This document shows positions 1-12,000 of a stretch of DNA of 64,000 bases, in pieces (the first letter of the stretch is position 1; each line of letters opens with the position of its first letter). Source of the stretch: Acanthococcus lagerstroemiae (lineage: Eukaryota > Arthropoda > Insecta > Hemiptera > Eriococcidae); assembly GCA_031841125.1 (NCBI GenBank), contig CM063114.1:7564001-7628000 (forward strand), read 5' to 3'. The position numbers were made by a program, and so were the translations under genes. The notes beneath the pieces are model-generated. The model was not told the origin of the DNA, ran no database searches, and saw only the letters and a list, made by a program, of their open reading frames with translations.

Positions 1-118
1 ACGAGGACGGAAGACATTACATACGAAAGGACGGAGATTCTGCAAAAATGTTTGCAATATTGGACGAGAGATTCGTATCGATATACAAGGTGGTTGAAAT
101 GTCAAATAATCAGTCTGT

Positions 119-989
119 TCACGTGATCATGAAATATGCAGCCAACGATGAAAGAACCAAGCCAATGGATAGACTGAGTGAACTGGATGAGTTGCAACCA
201 TCTTCAGAGCAATAGCAGTTCTCCCAGTAAACACCGTTTTCGAGAACTCCCCAGTTGCAAACTCCAACAACCCCATTTTCAGTCTCCGAAGCGCACCTTC
301 GAATCACCTGCCGCCATCGTCCGTCCCCTGTAATCATACAGAAATATCAGGCTCAGTCCATCGCGTAGTTCCGACTGTACCACACAGATGAGATCTGCAT
401 TGTATTGCTGACTTCATGGACCTCGTTAGTTTCATTCATTAGTTAAGTGAAAATATTGTATTAATATTTTTATTGTTCATACTATCTTGACAATATTATG
501 TAAAATAGTAAGTCAGATGTGTCATTGTTGAGGTCAATGCCTGAATTATCAGCAGTACATAGCTTGAACAGTCTCCATGTTTAGATTATAAATGAGTACA
601 GAATACAATGTTTTTTTAGGACTCACATATAAATCCCCTCGGGCCCTGTTTTGTGATTTTCATACAAAAAGTTCCCGGTGATTTGGATTCGTCAGTATTA
701 CATTCAGCGGGCACGTGTTTCTCCCTATGAAAAACTTCGTAAGCTCCGCAGTTATCTTCCCCATCTGGATCTTCGGCAGATGAACATTGGTAACATCGAA
801 TACTGTGCACGTCTAAAAACATACACGAATGAAATACGGACTTAGTTCGCGTAACTTAATAATACGTACTGCCATTTAGCTTATCAAAATCAGTTGTAAT
901 TCATACCAGGGACACACCCCAGTACGAAGAATCTTACCATTTATTTTATAAAACATGAATACGATGAACAATACTGTTAGTTGCTTCAT
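119..989 (-). CDS. Ly6/uPAR (quiver-like) GPI-anchored protein, 3 exons, 148 aa
   Basis: The CDS joins, on the minus strand, 989-938, 812-627 and 327-119. All introns are GT-AG and the phases agree (52+186+209 nt, 149 codons with stop). The first 17 residues (MKQLTVLFIVFMFYKIN) form a signal peptide. The mature part has the Ly6 pattern: CYQCSS near its start, ten or so Cys, and the diagnostic ending ENCYCSEDGCNSS. A C-terminal Ser/Leu-rich hydrophobic tail (residues ~130-148) is a likely GPI signal. Family members are small three-finger extracellular proteins; in insects they include sleepless/quiver, boudin and crooked, with roles in channel modulation or septate junctions. Which paralogue this is cannot be decided here. 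The gene is divergent from TOLLIP, with about 515 bp between start codons. The window edge prevents seeing its 3' UTR end. Confidence 0.85.
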
Positions 990-1504
990 AATATATACAG
1001 TTGAATGTTGATATTTTTTTAAATTTAGTAACAAATTCACCAAATAACACCGGGATAACGCATCATTTCAAATTATTCTTCCATGAGTGAATTTGGGCGA
1101 AATTTCGAAAAGCGTCTATGTTTAGATGTTTACGTTTTCGAAATGTTTACAAAACAAACAAGATTATTCATCAAGTTTGCCTAATAAACAACACAAAACT
1201 TCATGTTTTGAGATTTGTGGAAGAACAACACTGGAATGAAGTATAGTCTAGGAAAAAGTTCATTCCAACACCGTACTTAAAGTCCTTTCTTTTGATGTGT
1301 AGTGAGATTCATGGTGTTTTTGTTTTGATTGATTTGCTCTTATCATCTCTATTACGTAAGTTATCAATTAATTGATTTTCTGGTACGTAACTAAGCGTAA
1401 TTCGATCATTTCACTTAAATTATTTTGCAAAAGAAGTTGACTGTAAAAGAGCTATAATCCTAACCCGACTCAATCCATAACAGTACATTCTTACTATCGG
1501 CGAA
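990..1504. promoter_or_regulatory. Divergent intergenic region between Ly6-like gene and TOLLIP
   Basis: The 515 bp between the two start codons must hold both 5' UTRs and promoters. It is AT-rich and no clear TATA box or repeat stands out. It may act as a shared bidirectional promoter; this is inferred from layout only. Confidence 0.35.
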
Positions 1505-2968
1505 ATGAGTTCAACCACTTCGGAGCCGAAAATCAATGAAGAACGGAGAAAAAGAGTAAGTATCGCCATCTCGGGGTGAGGCACAAACGCACGATCATAC
1601 TTCTAGTCCCTTCGCCCTACATTATGTATAATCATCATAATTGTTTTATTTACTGTTTGAAGCTCGTACTCGGTGAACTGCCAAATGACTTTCTGAGAGT
1701 TGAGCCGCGTTCGCAATCCGATACTGATCAACAGTTGGCGATTGCGTTGGACCGACAACTGAATGCAGCTCCAGTATGTTCACCAGTTGGACGGTTAAAT
1801 ATCACAGTGGATCAAGTAAAGCAAATGCTATATGTTCTTGCTATTTGGTTCCATACCGAGGGAGTCTATACGAAGCGTTGAATGCGGATTTACGACCATG
1901 TTCTTTCTTTATTTTTGTGATGTTTAGGCCAAATTAGTCAAAAACTATGCCATGGGTGGACTGGCTAGAATGGATCCATATGTTAGATTGCGCGTGGGGC
2001 ATTGTGTTTATGAAACACATACCGACACCAATGGTGGAAAAAATCCAAGATGGAATAAAGTAGTGCAATGGTACGACAATTACAATATTATGCAATAAGC
2101 ATACACTGTTGAAAATCAGTTCCGCAGTTAATAACAAAGGTAGAGTAGAGATTGATGAAGTGAGTGCCAAAGTTTGAGTTTTGTGCTTACCCAGTTACGC
2201 GTACTCTAGTAAAACGTAAATTGTAAAAACTGGGTCTTTAAATTGATTTTCGATTATAGTGCTACTCGCCTGAGATTATTATTTTTAATTTCAGTTTGTT
2301 ACCGGCTGGCGTGAATGCAATAAGTGTTGAAATATTTGACGAATGTTCATTCACAATGGATGAACTGATAGCATGGGCTCAGATACCAATTCCCCCCGCA
2401 GTGTTTGAAGGAAAGACACACGAAGAATGGTTTCCGTTGAGTGGGAAACAAGGCGAAGGACAAGAGGGTGCAATCAACTTGGTACTGAGTTATTCGGTAA
2501 GCATTCATATTTCGTAATCGTTGAGGTCTGGCATTGAAGTAAGCCTCTTTCATGTTATTGTCAAAATTTGTTAGACTGGTCCTCCGATGTCATACGGGCT
2601 TGCCGCTGCGCCCCCCGTGATGATGGTGCCGCAAACTGGTGGCCGTTCACTCATGGGTTATGGTACAACCTACGCTCCAGTTCCAGTTTATCAAGCGCCA
2701 TATGCTCCACCCCAGGCCCCGCCTGTTTCCGCAGAAGACCTTAAAATGGTGAGCAGCCGAAAATATTCTACACTGACACTGTTCCAATGCTCTTCATTTA
2801 ATAAATGTGCTACTTTTAGCGTTGCTTTTAATTATCCGTTGACATTATGTGTGTTTATAGATCGAAGAAATGTTCCCTAATCTCGATAAAGAAATAATCA
2901 AAACGGTTTTAGACGCCAATCATGGAAATAAAGATGTTGCAATCAATGCACTATTACAAATGTCTTAG
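1505..2968 (+). CDS. Tollip: Toll-interacting protein (TOLLIP), complete, 6 exons, 276 aa
   Basis: Exons 1505-1555, 1663-1815, 1928-2070, 2295-2496, 2575-2748 and 2861-2968 join with GT-AG introns and consistent phases to 831 nt. Length is close to vertebrate TOLLIP (274 aa). Order: an N-terminal Tom1-binding segment ending [12 protein letters not shown]; a C2 domain from [13 protein letters not shown] through [22 protein letters not shown] and [21 protein letters not shown]; a Pro/Tyr-rich linker; and a C-terminal CUE domain with EEMFPNLD and the LLQM ending that binds ubiquitin. In the known family the C2 domain binds phosphoinositides, and the protein works as an endosomal ubiquitin adaptor with Tom1 and a brake on Toll/IL-1 signalling. 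The start was chosen as the ATG of exon 1, whose phase-0 junction leads straight into the conserved segment. No breaks are seen. Confidence 0.95.
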
Positions 2969-5070
2969 CGGTGTTAACAGCGTAAACTCCTCTTTGAAAT
3001 GCCATAATTTAAAACTTTCTGTTTCCGACCTAACAACGCATTAGTCTTATCGATTATATGTATTTACTACATTCGTTTTTAATGACCTTCCGTGATTAAT
3101 TATTAATTTTATTATCATTATTGTAAACTTCACTTTATGAACCATTCTGATGAAGTGGATACCTGTTGCTGTAACCTGCAATGTACATCCATTGTACTTA
3201 TTTTTACATATTGGTACTGGTGCGATTATTACTGTCATTACAATATTTGAGTATATTGTTATTGTAAGAACACATTGATAAACGTGAAGCTTACATATTC
3301 ACTCGATTTCCTCGTCTCTACCTTCGACATATACCCCCTTCACCCGTTGCCCTTCTTTCATTCATTAGCCTGGATACAGATGGAGTAGTTTCCCAACTAG
3401 ATAGGAAATTTGACCCACACAATATATACCAGAATTTCTTTCTTAACAATGTATTGGAAACAGAGTAAACGTGTATAAGAAACAACACTAAAGTCCACTG
3501 GATAAAATATCCGGTAGATGATTACAAATCCCCTAAAATGTCTCGTACATGTCCACCAGGATCCACGTGACAGTTTACAATACAAAATGTGAAAAACAGT
3601 TACAAAGATGTACCAAGTATCAGAGAGTCTAAATGCAAATATGTTCTAAGAAGTCCACTAAAACCGAAATGTCTACTAGACCGTTCAGGGGTGTTTACCA
3701 CACGAACGTGGACTCATCTTTCTGCCCGACATTTTTGTGGACCTTTTAGTGTTCCGTTTGTTAGAATATCAGGATAGGTACATCAATTAATTAATAAACT
3801 TGGTCAAGTAAATTGTATTTGATTATTTCAATTTTTTTGAGTTTGTATACTCGGAGACTGAGAGAACAAACTTTTTTTTTTGTCTAAATAAAGACGTACT
3901 CGGGCTGTCCAGTGTTAGTATCGCTAATGAAAAGGGGAATGTTTTTGGCACCAGTACAAAAAGGGTTTGACAAAAAGGTTCACATTTTCATAACTGACAA
4001 CGATGGCAGATTGCAACGCTCTCTGTAGGATGGACGGCCCGAAAAATAATGACCATCTTTGCTTCCGACCTCTGACAAACCAAACACTGAATAAAATCAG
4101 ATAGAGTATTGGAGCTTCTTTATTATGATGAGGAACCATGTTATGGATATGCTCCCTTTTATGTTTCATAACTGGAAAATAACCAATTCACTTTGACAGC
4201 CTAAACCTCTGTACACAGTGGCGTACGGGGGGAGGGGTGGTCTGAATCGTCTTTATGATTTCGTTAATAGTGGTTTTTCTCATTTTAGCCACCCCATCCA
4301 ATACCCTTTCCTCCTTTGGTCAAGACCAGACCCCCTTACAAACACTAAACATCCTACGCCACTGTCTACACCATCACAGTGCAGGACTGATAAGAATATA
4401 AGAATTCGTAACCATGACACAGCTTTCCAGTTTGTGGTGACAGTAGGGTACTATGATGAATGATGGGTAAAATCGATAGCTGCCATTTTGGTTTTGACAT
4501 TTTCATGTTGTCTTTGCTTTGGCACATAGAGGGAAAAAAAAGTTACCTTAAAATGTTACTCTAGCGCCCGTAATGCACCCCCGATACAAATTCAGTGGTT
4601 TCATGTCTTTGCTTCGGCGCACAGAGAAAACGTCAAAAAACGTTACATTGGCGCCCGTAACGCTCCCTCAACAAAAATTGAGTGGTTGACATTTCCATAG
4701 AAATTTCTTTCTAACCGGGATATTTTCTGTAATTTTAATGGGATATTGCGGAATACGTTCCCTAAGAGATTGTGACACCCCCTGCCTAACAAATTTTTCC
4801 TCAAAATTAGGGAATAAGTACATGCCAAGTGGAACCGCGATGGGATGGCATTGCACATGTTCCTAAATGAACGGGAATAGTTATAAATGTAGTGTAATCT
4901 ATTAAACGTGTTGAGTAACCCCCAATCAATACATATAAGCAATTTATGGTACTATACTCCATTCTATCATTTGAGCACCTAATTTCTTCCTTGCTACCAG
5001 AGGTCTTTCTTTCTTTAGTGCTAGCCACTCTCTTCAATACCATTTTCATTCTGTGATTTAGTCAGGGCGA
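2969..5070. other. Intergenic stretch 3' of TOLLIP
   Basis: No credible coding exon. It starts with the TOLLIP 3' UTR and holds one small MITE (4216-4364) and a two-copy tandem duplication (about 4501-4600 and 4601-4684) recognisable by the paired phrases GCGCCCGTAATGC and GCGCCCGTAACGC. A diverged inverted relative of that duplication occurs near 24400-24460. Confidence 0.5.
4216..4364. mobile_element. Short hAT-like MITE, 149 bp
   Basis: Ends are CAGTGGCGTA and TACGCCACTG, a perfect 10-bp terminal inverted repeat. The interior matches the element at 54175-54314 (shared TTTTTCTNATTTTAGC and AGANCAGACCCCC phrases). The flanking 8-mers TCTGTACA and TCTACACC agree at 5 of 8 positions, so the target duplication has decayed or is absent. 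Confidence 0.65.
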
Positions 5071-7199
5071 GCTAGAGCCATGCGGTTTGAAAATTTGGAT
5101 ACAGCAGACAATTTTTAATATGATTGCCTCTTCAGCCGGGAAAAAAATTTTTTCGTCCAGAAAAACACATGATGTATAGTATGGAGAAATTTTCAAAATT
5201 TGACAAAATCCAAAATTTCGAATTAAGGACTGTTTCCTACTCAGTTTTTTACGCTGAGTTCAAATTCGCTGTTCAGATTTGGCGGCGACGCTCCATTGCC
5301 GACATACACTCGATAATGGGTCAAATTAATGCGAATTTTTGAAGAATGTAGTAATGCCTTCAAAACGGTGAGCATGCAACACCATTAACATCAACTGACC
5401 TAATAAATTGCCAAAATCTCTGGATTGGTACAAGCTAGAGTCACGCGGATTGAAAATTTAGATACAGCAGGCAATTTCGAATTAGACTGCCTCTTCAGCC
5501 GGGAAAAAAATTTTTTCGCCCAAAAAAAGACATGATGTATATATAGTATGGAGAAATTTTCAAAATTTGACAAAATCCAAACTTTCGAATTGAAGACTGT
5601 TTCCTACTCAGTTTTTTACGCTGAATTCGAATTCATTGTTCAAATTTGGAAGCGATGCTCGGTTGCCGAGAAACACTCGAAAATGGGTCAGATAAATGCG
5701 AATTTTTTAAGAATGTAGAATTGCCTTCAAAACGGTGAGCATGCAACACAATTAACACCAATTGATTTAATAAAACGCCAAAATCTCTGGATCGGTACAA
5801 GCTAGAGCTATGCGGATTGAAAATTTAGATACAGCAGGATATTTTGAATAAGACTGCCTCTTCAGCCGGGAAAAAAAATTTTTCGCCCAAAAAAAGACAT
5901 GATGTATAGTATGGAGAAATTTTCAAAATTTGACAAAATCCAAACATTCGAATTGAAGACTGTTTCTTACTCAGTGTTTTACGCTGAATTCGAATTCATT
6001 GTTCAAATTTGGCGGCGATGCTCGGTTGTCGAGATACACTCGAAAATGTGTCCGGTAAATGCGAATTTTTGAAGAATTTAGAAATGCCTTCAAAATGGTG
6101 AGCATGCAACACCATTAACATCAACTGACCTAATAAATTGCCAAAATCTCTGGATCGGTACAAGCTAGAGCTATGCGGTTTGAAAATTTGGATACCGCAG
6201 ACAATTTTAAATAAGTCTGTCTCTTCAGCCGGGAAAAAATTTGTTTTGTCCAAAAAAAGACATGATGTATAGTATGGAGAAATTTTCAAAATTTGACAAA
6301 ATCCAAAATTTCGAATTAAAGACTGTTTCCTACTGAGTCGTTTACGCTAAGTTCGAATTCATTGTTCAAATTTGGCAGCGATGCTTGGTTGCCGAGAAAC
6401 ACTCGAAAATGGGTCAGATAAATGCGAATTGTTGAAGAGTTTGGAAATGCCTTCAAAACGATGAGCATGCAACACAATTAACACCAAATGATTTAATAAA
6501 ACGCCAGAATCTCTGAATCGGTACAAGCTAGAGCTATGCGGATTGAAAATTTAGATACAGCAGGCAATTTTCAATAAGACTGCCTCTTCAGCCGGGAAAA
6601 AAATTTTTTCGCCCAAAAAAAGACATGATGTTATAGTATGGAGAAATTTTCAAAATTTGACAAAATCCAAACATTCGAATTGAAGACTGTTTCTTACTCA
6701 GTGTTTTACGCTGAATTCGAATTCATTGTTCAAATTTGGCGGCGATGCTCGGTTGTCGAGATACACTCGAAAATGTGTCCGGTAAATGCGAATTTTTGAA
6801 GAATTTAGAAATGCCTTCAAAATGGTGAGCATGCAACACCATTAACATCAACTGACCTAATAAATTGCCAAAATCTCTGGATTGGTACAAGCTAGAGCCA
6901 TGCGGTTTGAAAATTTGGATACCGCAGACAATTTTAAATAAGTCTGCCTCTTCAGCCGGGAAAAAATTTTTTTCGTCCAAAAAAAGACATGAGTATAGTA
7001 TGGAGAAATTTTCAAAATTTGATAAAATCCAAAATTTCGAATTAAAGACTGTTTCCCACTCAGTTTTTTACGCTGAATTCGAATTCATTGTTAAAATTTG
7101 GCGGCGACGTGCCGTTGCCGAGATAAACTCGAAAATGGGTCGGATAAATGCGAATTTTTGAAGACTGTGGTAACGCCTTCAACACGGTGAGCATGCAAC
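5071..7199 (+). repeat. Tandem satellite: six ~364-bp monomers in alternating A/B order
   Basis: The phrase GCTAGAG followed by a GCGG-containing segment recurs at 5071, 5434, 5801, 6164, 6527 and 6891, giving periods of 363-367 bp; the last monomer fades out after GAGCATGCAAC near 7199. Monomers carry alternating junctions: type A has ACATCAACTGACCTAATAAA, type B has AATTAACACC followed by ATTTAATAAAACGCC. The order A-B-A-B-A implies a ~726-bp dimer as the unit of expansion. Reading frames within the array are repeat shadows, not genes. Confidence 0.9.
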
Positions 7200-7792
7200 T
7201 GTTTGTTCGCAATTGTCTTTCAGCGTGGACTATTTCATATGTCCTTCGGCATGGCATTAATTATTTTGATAAGTTCAAATATCCTCTACTCTCCTCCATG
7301 AAGAAACATACTTAAAATATCAATTCTGAAGAATCACCCAACTACAAGTGTAAGAGTGTAAATATAATTGGCATTTAAATTTAGGGTGTGTCGGGGGGAG
7401 GGTGTAATTTGGATCATTTCAACCTCCAACTGGGGGGGGGGGTAGTAGAATTACATCAAATTGGTTTTATACGATAGCAATAACCTCCTACATTACAACA
7501 AGTCAAGTATCAGTGTTGCCATATGTTCTATATTTTCCCTCGCGCTCCTGGGAGTAACGAAAACGTACGTGTGCCAAGTCACCCTGTGATGGCAAAGCCA
7601 CCCCGTGTACTGTATATATGCACACGGTGTCAGCATATTATGTATCACAAATAAATATTTTGTTTGTAACAAAAAAGACATTTATTTACAAAAATAAAAA
7701 CAGACCTAATTTATATGACACATTTCGACGTAACTTACAAATACATTTGCTGTTGTAAAATTACAGCGGCAGCTCGAAAATTTGTTGGATCA
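7200..7792. other. Non-coding stretch
   Basis: No gene seen. It includes a G-homopolymer near 7430-7442 and AT-rich sequence that is probably the 3' flank of the minus-strand candidate gene beginning at 7793. Confidence 0.4.
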
Positions 7793-8083
7793 TCACTGTA
7801 CCTCCGCAGAAGATCTGCTGTTCTGTTTTTGAAGTTCTTCGAATAGATCTTCTTCTAGCTGGTTCAATGAATCGGTGTCGTGTTCGTGTCCGATTTCATT
7901 TTGAATCTGACTTTTCAAGTCGTTTAGTGCTTGAGAAACGACTTTCCTCTGATCTACTTCTCGTCGCTTGTTAAAACCAGCTCGTATGTATTCTGAAACT
8001 GTAAAAATTGAAAAATATGGTTCGGATAAGTCTGGTATCATAGGATTTTAGTAACGACCTTCTGTATTAACTGGATTCATCAT
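7793..8083 (-). CDS. Candidate small acidic/coiled-coil protein, 2 exons, 76 aa
   Basis: The 3' exon (7998-7793) follows a strong acceptor with a pyrimidine run (TTTTTACAG at 8007-7999). It encodes a charged, helical segment (SEYIRAGFNKRREVDQRK, then Gln/Glu-rich LEEDLFEELQKQ) ending at a stop. A short exon at 8083-8059 (MMNPVNTE) joins in the right phase across a 60-bp intron, giving 231 nt. Its donor, GTCGTT, is weak, so the 5' exon is uncertain and the real upstream exon could lie elsewhere. I do not recognise the family. The downstream exon alone looks coding: no stops for 68 codons and strongly non-random composition. Confidence 0.4.
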
Positions 8084-8339
8084 AATTTCACAGTTTTTTC
8101 CCTTGTACATTTTTGAGACCAAAAACTAAAAAATCTTTTTCATCAGCTGGAAGCTGGAAAATATGGTATATAGCAAAAGACCATAGAACCAATCATCATA
8201 GCCAATTAGACACCGATTTTGGAGTGATAAGCAGATACTACAAGTTTACAACATTGCAATTTCCACCAAAATAAAAATGACCATATGAGGGAACTCATAG
8301 CACCATTTCACCACAGTTTAGGGGTACACCAATCATAAT

Positions 8340-8790
8340 TAGTGATGAAAATGAGAATATGCTAATTTTTAAAATGTTGAGCATTTTGAGAATATTCTCA
8401 GCATATGCTCATTGAGTAAATGCTCCAAAATTTGAGCATATGCTCAATGAGCAAATGATCAGCCAAGCGTTGAAATAATGAGCATTTTCAAATGCTCGGG
8501 AAAACATAGAAATAATGAGCATTTTCCCGAGCATTTTCTCATTTTCCCCGAGCATTTTTACATTTTGTCGAGCATTTTCTCATTTTCACGATTACTTTCT
8601 CATTTATAAAGATAAAACTAGTATAAATTTCGAAAATGCTGAGCATTTGCTCAAATGCTGAGTATATGCTCATCCAATAGAAAATGCTCCGCCATTTTGA
8701 GCATATTCTCATGCTGAGCATATGCTCGAGTATTTTGAGAATATGCTCATCAAGAGAAAATGCTCGAGCATTTTCCATAACTAGCCGTGG
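8340..8790. repeat. Palindrome-rich tract of GAGCAT/ATGCTC motifs
   Basis: About 450 bp are packed with GAGCAT and its complement ATGCTC, often abutting as GAGCATATGCTC or separated by AAT/TTT. Because the motif is repeated in both orientations, the whole tract can fold on itself in many registers. The minus-strand reading frame across it is an artefact of the repeat. Confidence 0.8.
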
Positions 8791-8820
8791 CGAAAAGTAA
8801 AAACATGAAACGCGACGCAA

Positions 8821-8862
8821 GAAAAGGGCCTCTGTATCCAGTTATCACACAGGCCCTTTTCC
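8821..8862. repeat. Perfect-looking hairpin with ~14-bp stem
   Basis: GAAAAGGGCCTCTGT is followed about 13 nt later by ACAGGCCCTTTTC, its complement apart from a bulged base. It sits between the palindrome tract and the orphan exon at 8897. Function unknown; it could be the tip of a decayed foldback element. Confidence 0.6.
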
Positions 8863-8896
8863 TGGACCTCGTCACAAATTCCATATCTACACTGTT

Positions 8897-9076
8897 TTAC
8901 TTTTTTCCACTGGTTTCATCATCATTATCATTGTTGCCAAGTCCGGTGTGAATAAACTTGTTTAGCTGTCTGAAATTATCGCACTTTTGCTGCATGAGTT
9001 TAAAAAATCTCATTAGTAAATCTATCACTCCTTTCTCTGCCAACCACTGTAGCTTGAGTTCATTTCCTGTTTCAAA
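8897..9076 (-). CDS. Orphan exon-like reading frame, 59 aa, just downstream of the ZP gene
   Basis: After an acceptor (AGAAATAG, 9084-9077) an open frame runs 60 codons to TAA. It has gene-like composition: NELKLQWLAEKGVIDLLMRF, then FRQLNKFIHTGL and an acidic tail. It lies only 20 bp beyond the ZP stop and is in a different frame. It could be an alternative last exon of the ZP gene through a weak donor at 9141 (GTTGGT, phase 0, intron 65 bp). It could also be a relic of another gene. It has no signal or membrane segment and no family I recognise. Confidence 0.3.
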   Translation of the reverse strand, partial: FETGNELKLQWLAEKGVIDLLMRFFKLMQQKCDNFRQLNKFIHTGLGNNDNDDETSGKK

Positions 9077-9096
9077 CTATTTCTGATCAAGTTATC

Positions 9097-12000
9097 TCAA
9101 TTACCATCAATTCCATTGTTATCAGGTGGCAAGTAACCAACTGGAGGTTTAGGAGAAGCAGGCTTGAATGGTTGCGGGCACCGTGGATCCGGCGAACCCG
9201 GGTAGCACACGGCTGCTGGTTCAACGGTAGTTGGTTTTGGCGGCAGTGTGACGGGGTGGATTGGTTGCGAGCATCGTGGATCCGGAGAACCAGGGTAACA
9301 TACGATTTCTGGTTCAACAATAGTTCCCGAAGGAGGACAGCGAGGATCGGTCGAACCTTCGTAACAAATAGGGGGTGGAATAGGACGCGCGGTTGTTCCG
9401 TCACAGATACAGATGAATGGAGTTTGAGATGGTGGAATTGGAGGTAACGTTGGTGTCGGCGACGGTGGTGGACATCTGGGATCATCTGAACCAGGATAGC
9501 AATCGAAAGGACATCGCGGATCCTCTGAGCCAGGGTAACAATCAGGAGGAGGTAACGTTGAGGGTGGAGGTGGTAATGTTGGCGGAGATGGAGGACATCT
9601 GGGATCATCTGAGTTGAGGTAACAATCTGGAGGAGGTAGAGTCGGCCTAGGAGTTGTTGCAGGAGGAATGTACGTCGAAGGTGGAACGTAAGGCTTAATA
9701 GTAGTAGTAGGATTGGTCGACGGCGAAGGTGGTCTTGGACATCGGGGATCTGGAGATCCGGGGTAACAGACCGGCTGTGGCGGTCGCGTAGGAAGAGTAG
9801 TGGGTGGTTTTGGACAACGAGGATCATTTGACCCCGGGTAACAATTTACAGGAGGTACATATGTGGAAGACTGTATGGGAGGAGGAGAAGGAGGTGGTTT
9901 TGGGCACCTCGGATCAGTCGACCCTGGATAACACACAACTGGAGGTGGGGGTGAAGGTGGCGGAGTTGGTTTTGGACATCTAGGATCATATGAACCAGGA
10001 TAACACGCGGGAGGAGGAGGTGGAGGTGGCGGAGTTGGTTTTGGACATCTTGGATCATTTGACCCTGGATAGCATACTGGTGGTGGAGGTGATGGAGGAG
10101 GCGAAGGTTTAGGACATCTTGGATCACTCGAACCCGGATAGCAATTTGGTGGCTTTGGTGTGGAAGGAACAGGTGGAAGGTAAGTAGATGGTGGAAAAGG
10201 TGTAGTTGGTTTTGGACATCTTGGATCATTTGATCCAGGATAACAGGCAGGTGGTGGTGGAGGAGGAGGAGGAGTTGGTTTCGGACATCGAGGATCACTA
10301 GATCCCGGATAACATACAGGTGGAGGAGGAGGAGGTGGCGGAGTCGGTTTTGGACATCTAGGATCGCTTGAACCAGGATAACACACTGGAGGAGGAGGTG
10401 GAGGTGGTGGAGTTGGTTTAGGACATCTCGGATCATATGATCCTGGATAACAATTTGGTGGTGGAGGTGAGGGAGGTGGTGTGGGTTTCGGACATCTTGG
10501 ATCATTTGACCCTGGATAGCATACGGGTGGTGGAGGTGACGGAGGAGGCGTAGGTTTAGGACATCTTGGATCAGTTGAACCGAAGTAACAATTTGGAGGC
10601 TTTGTAGTGGAAGGAAGAGGTGGAAGATAGGTAGATGGTGGATATGGTGAAGGGGGTTTAGGACATCTAGGGTCATTTGATCCGGGATAACATACAGGAG
10701 GTGGTGGAGAAGGTGGTGGAGTTGGTTTAGGACATCTCGGATCATATGATCCTGGATAGCAATTTGGTGGCGGAGGTGAGGGAGGTGGTGACGGTTTTGG
10801 ACATCTTGGATCATTTGACCCTGGATAGCATACAGGTGGTGGAGGTGATGGAGGCGGTGTAGGTTTAGGACACCGGGGATCACTTGATCCAGGGTAGCAG
10901 TTGGGAGGTCTAGTAGTTGATGGTAAAGGTGGAAGATAGGTGAATGGTGGTGGAGGAGTAGTTACTGGTTTTGGACATCGTGGATCAAATGACCCGGGGT
11001 AGCACGCCGGGGTTGGTGGAGGAGGTGGCGGAGTTGGCTTAGGACACCTCGGATCATTTGAGCCAGGAAAGCACACCGGTGGCGATGGAGGAGGAGGTGG
11101 CTGAGGACACCGTGGATCATTAGAACCAGGATAACATACCGGAGGAGGTGGAGAAGGTGGAGTTGGTTTTGGACATCTTGGGTCATTTGATCCTGGATAG
11201 CATACTGGTGGTGGGGGTGAGGGAGGAGGTGTAGGCTTAGGACATCTTGGATCATTTGACCCTGGATAGCATATTGGTGGTGGAGGTGATGGAGTAGTGG
11301 ACGGAAGAGGTGGGAGATATGTGGAAGGTGGACGTGGTGTTGTTGGTTTAGGACATCGTGGATCACTACTTCCAGGATAGCAAACTGGAGGAGGTGGTGA
11401 GGGTGGTGGAGTTTGTTTTGGGCACCGCGGATCAGGAGATCCTGGATAACATATGGGAGGTGATGGAGAAGGCGGTGGAGTAGGTTTAGGACATCGAGGG
11501 TCATTCGATCCAGGATAACAATTTGGCGGGGGAGGTGGAGGCGGTGAACACCTAGGATCATCTGGATCTGAATCACAGTCAAGTGGGGGTGGACTAGGCG
11601 GATAGGTAGGTTTTGGACAACGTGGATCATTTGATCCTGGATAACAGTTAGGTGGTGTTGGTCGAGGAGGTGGTGATGGCTTCGGACATCTAGGATCATT
11701 TGAGCCTGGGTAACAGTTAGGTGGCGGAGGGGGAGGAGGAGGTGATGGTTTTGGACATCTCGGATCATTTGATCCTGGATAACAGTTTGGTGGCGGAGGT
11801 GAAGGTGGTGGTGATGGTTTTGGACATCTAGGATCGTTTGAACCGGGATAGCATATAGGAGGCGGAGGCGACGGTGGAGGTGTAGGTTTAGGACACCTTG
11901 GATCAGTAGAACCAAAGTAACAATTTGGAGGTTTGGTTGTGGATGGGAGTGGTGGAAGGTAAGTTGATGGTGGATAAGGTGTTGTAGGCTTGGGACATCT

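Noticed and set aside
5996..7161. Open frames of 85-98 codons within the satellite
   Set aside because: Identical frames recur from monomer to monomer because the DNA repeats; no splice sites or family features.
9172..9617. Plus-strand open frames opposite the ZP repeats
   Set aside because: Antisense shadows of the same repeats with no start or splice context.
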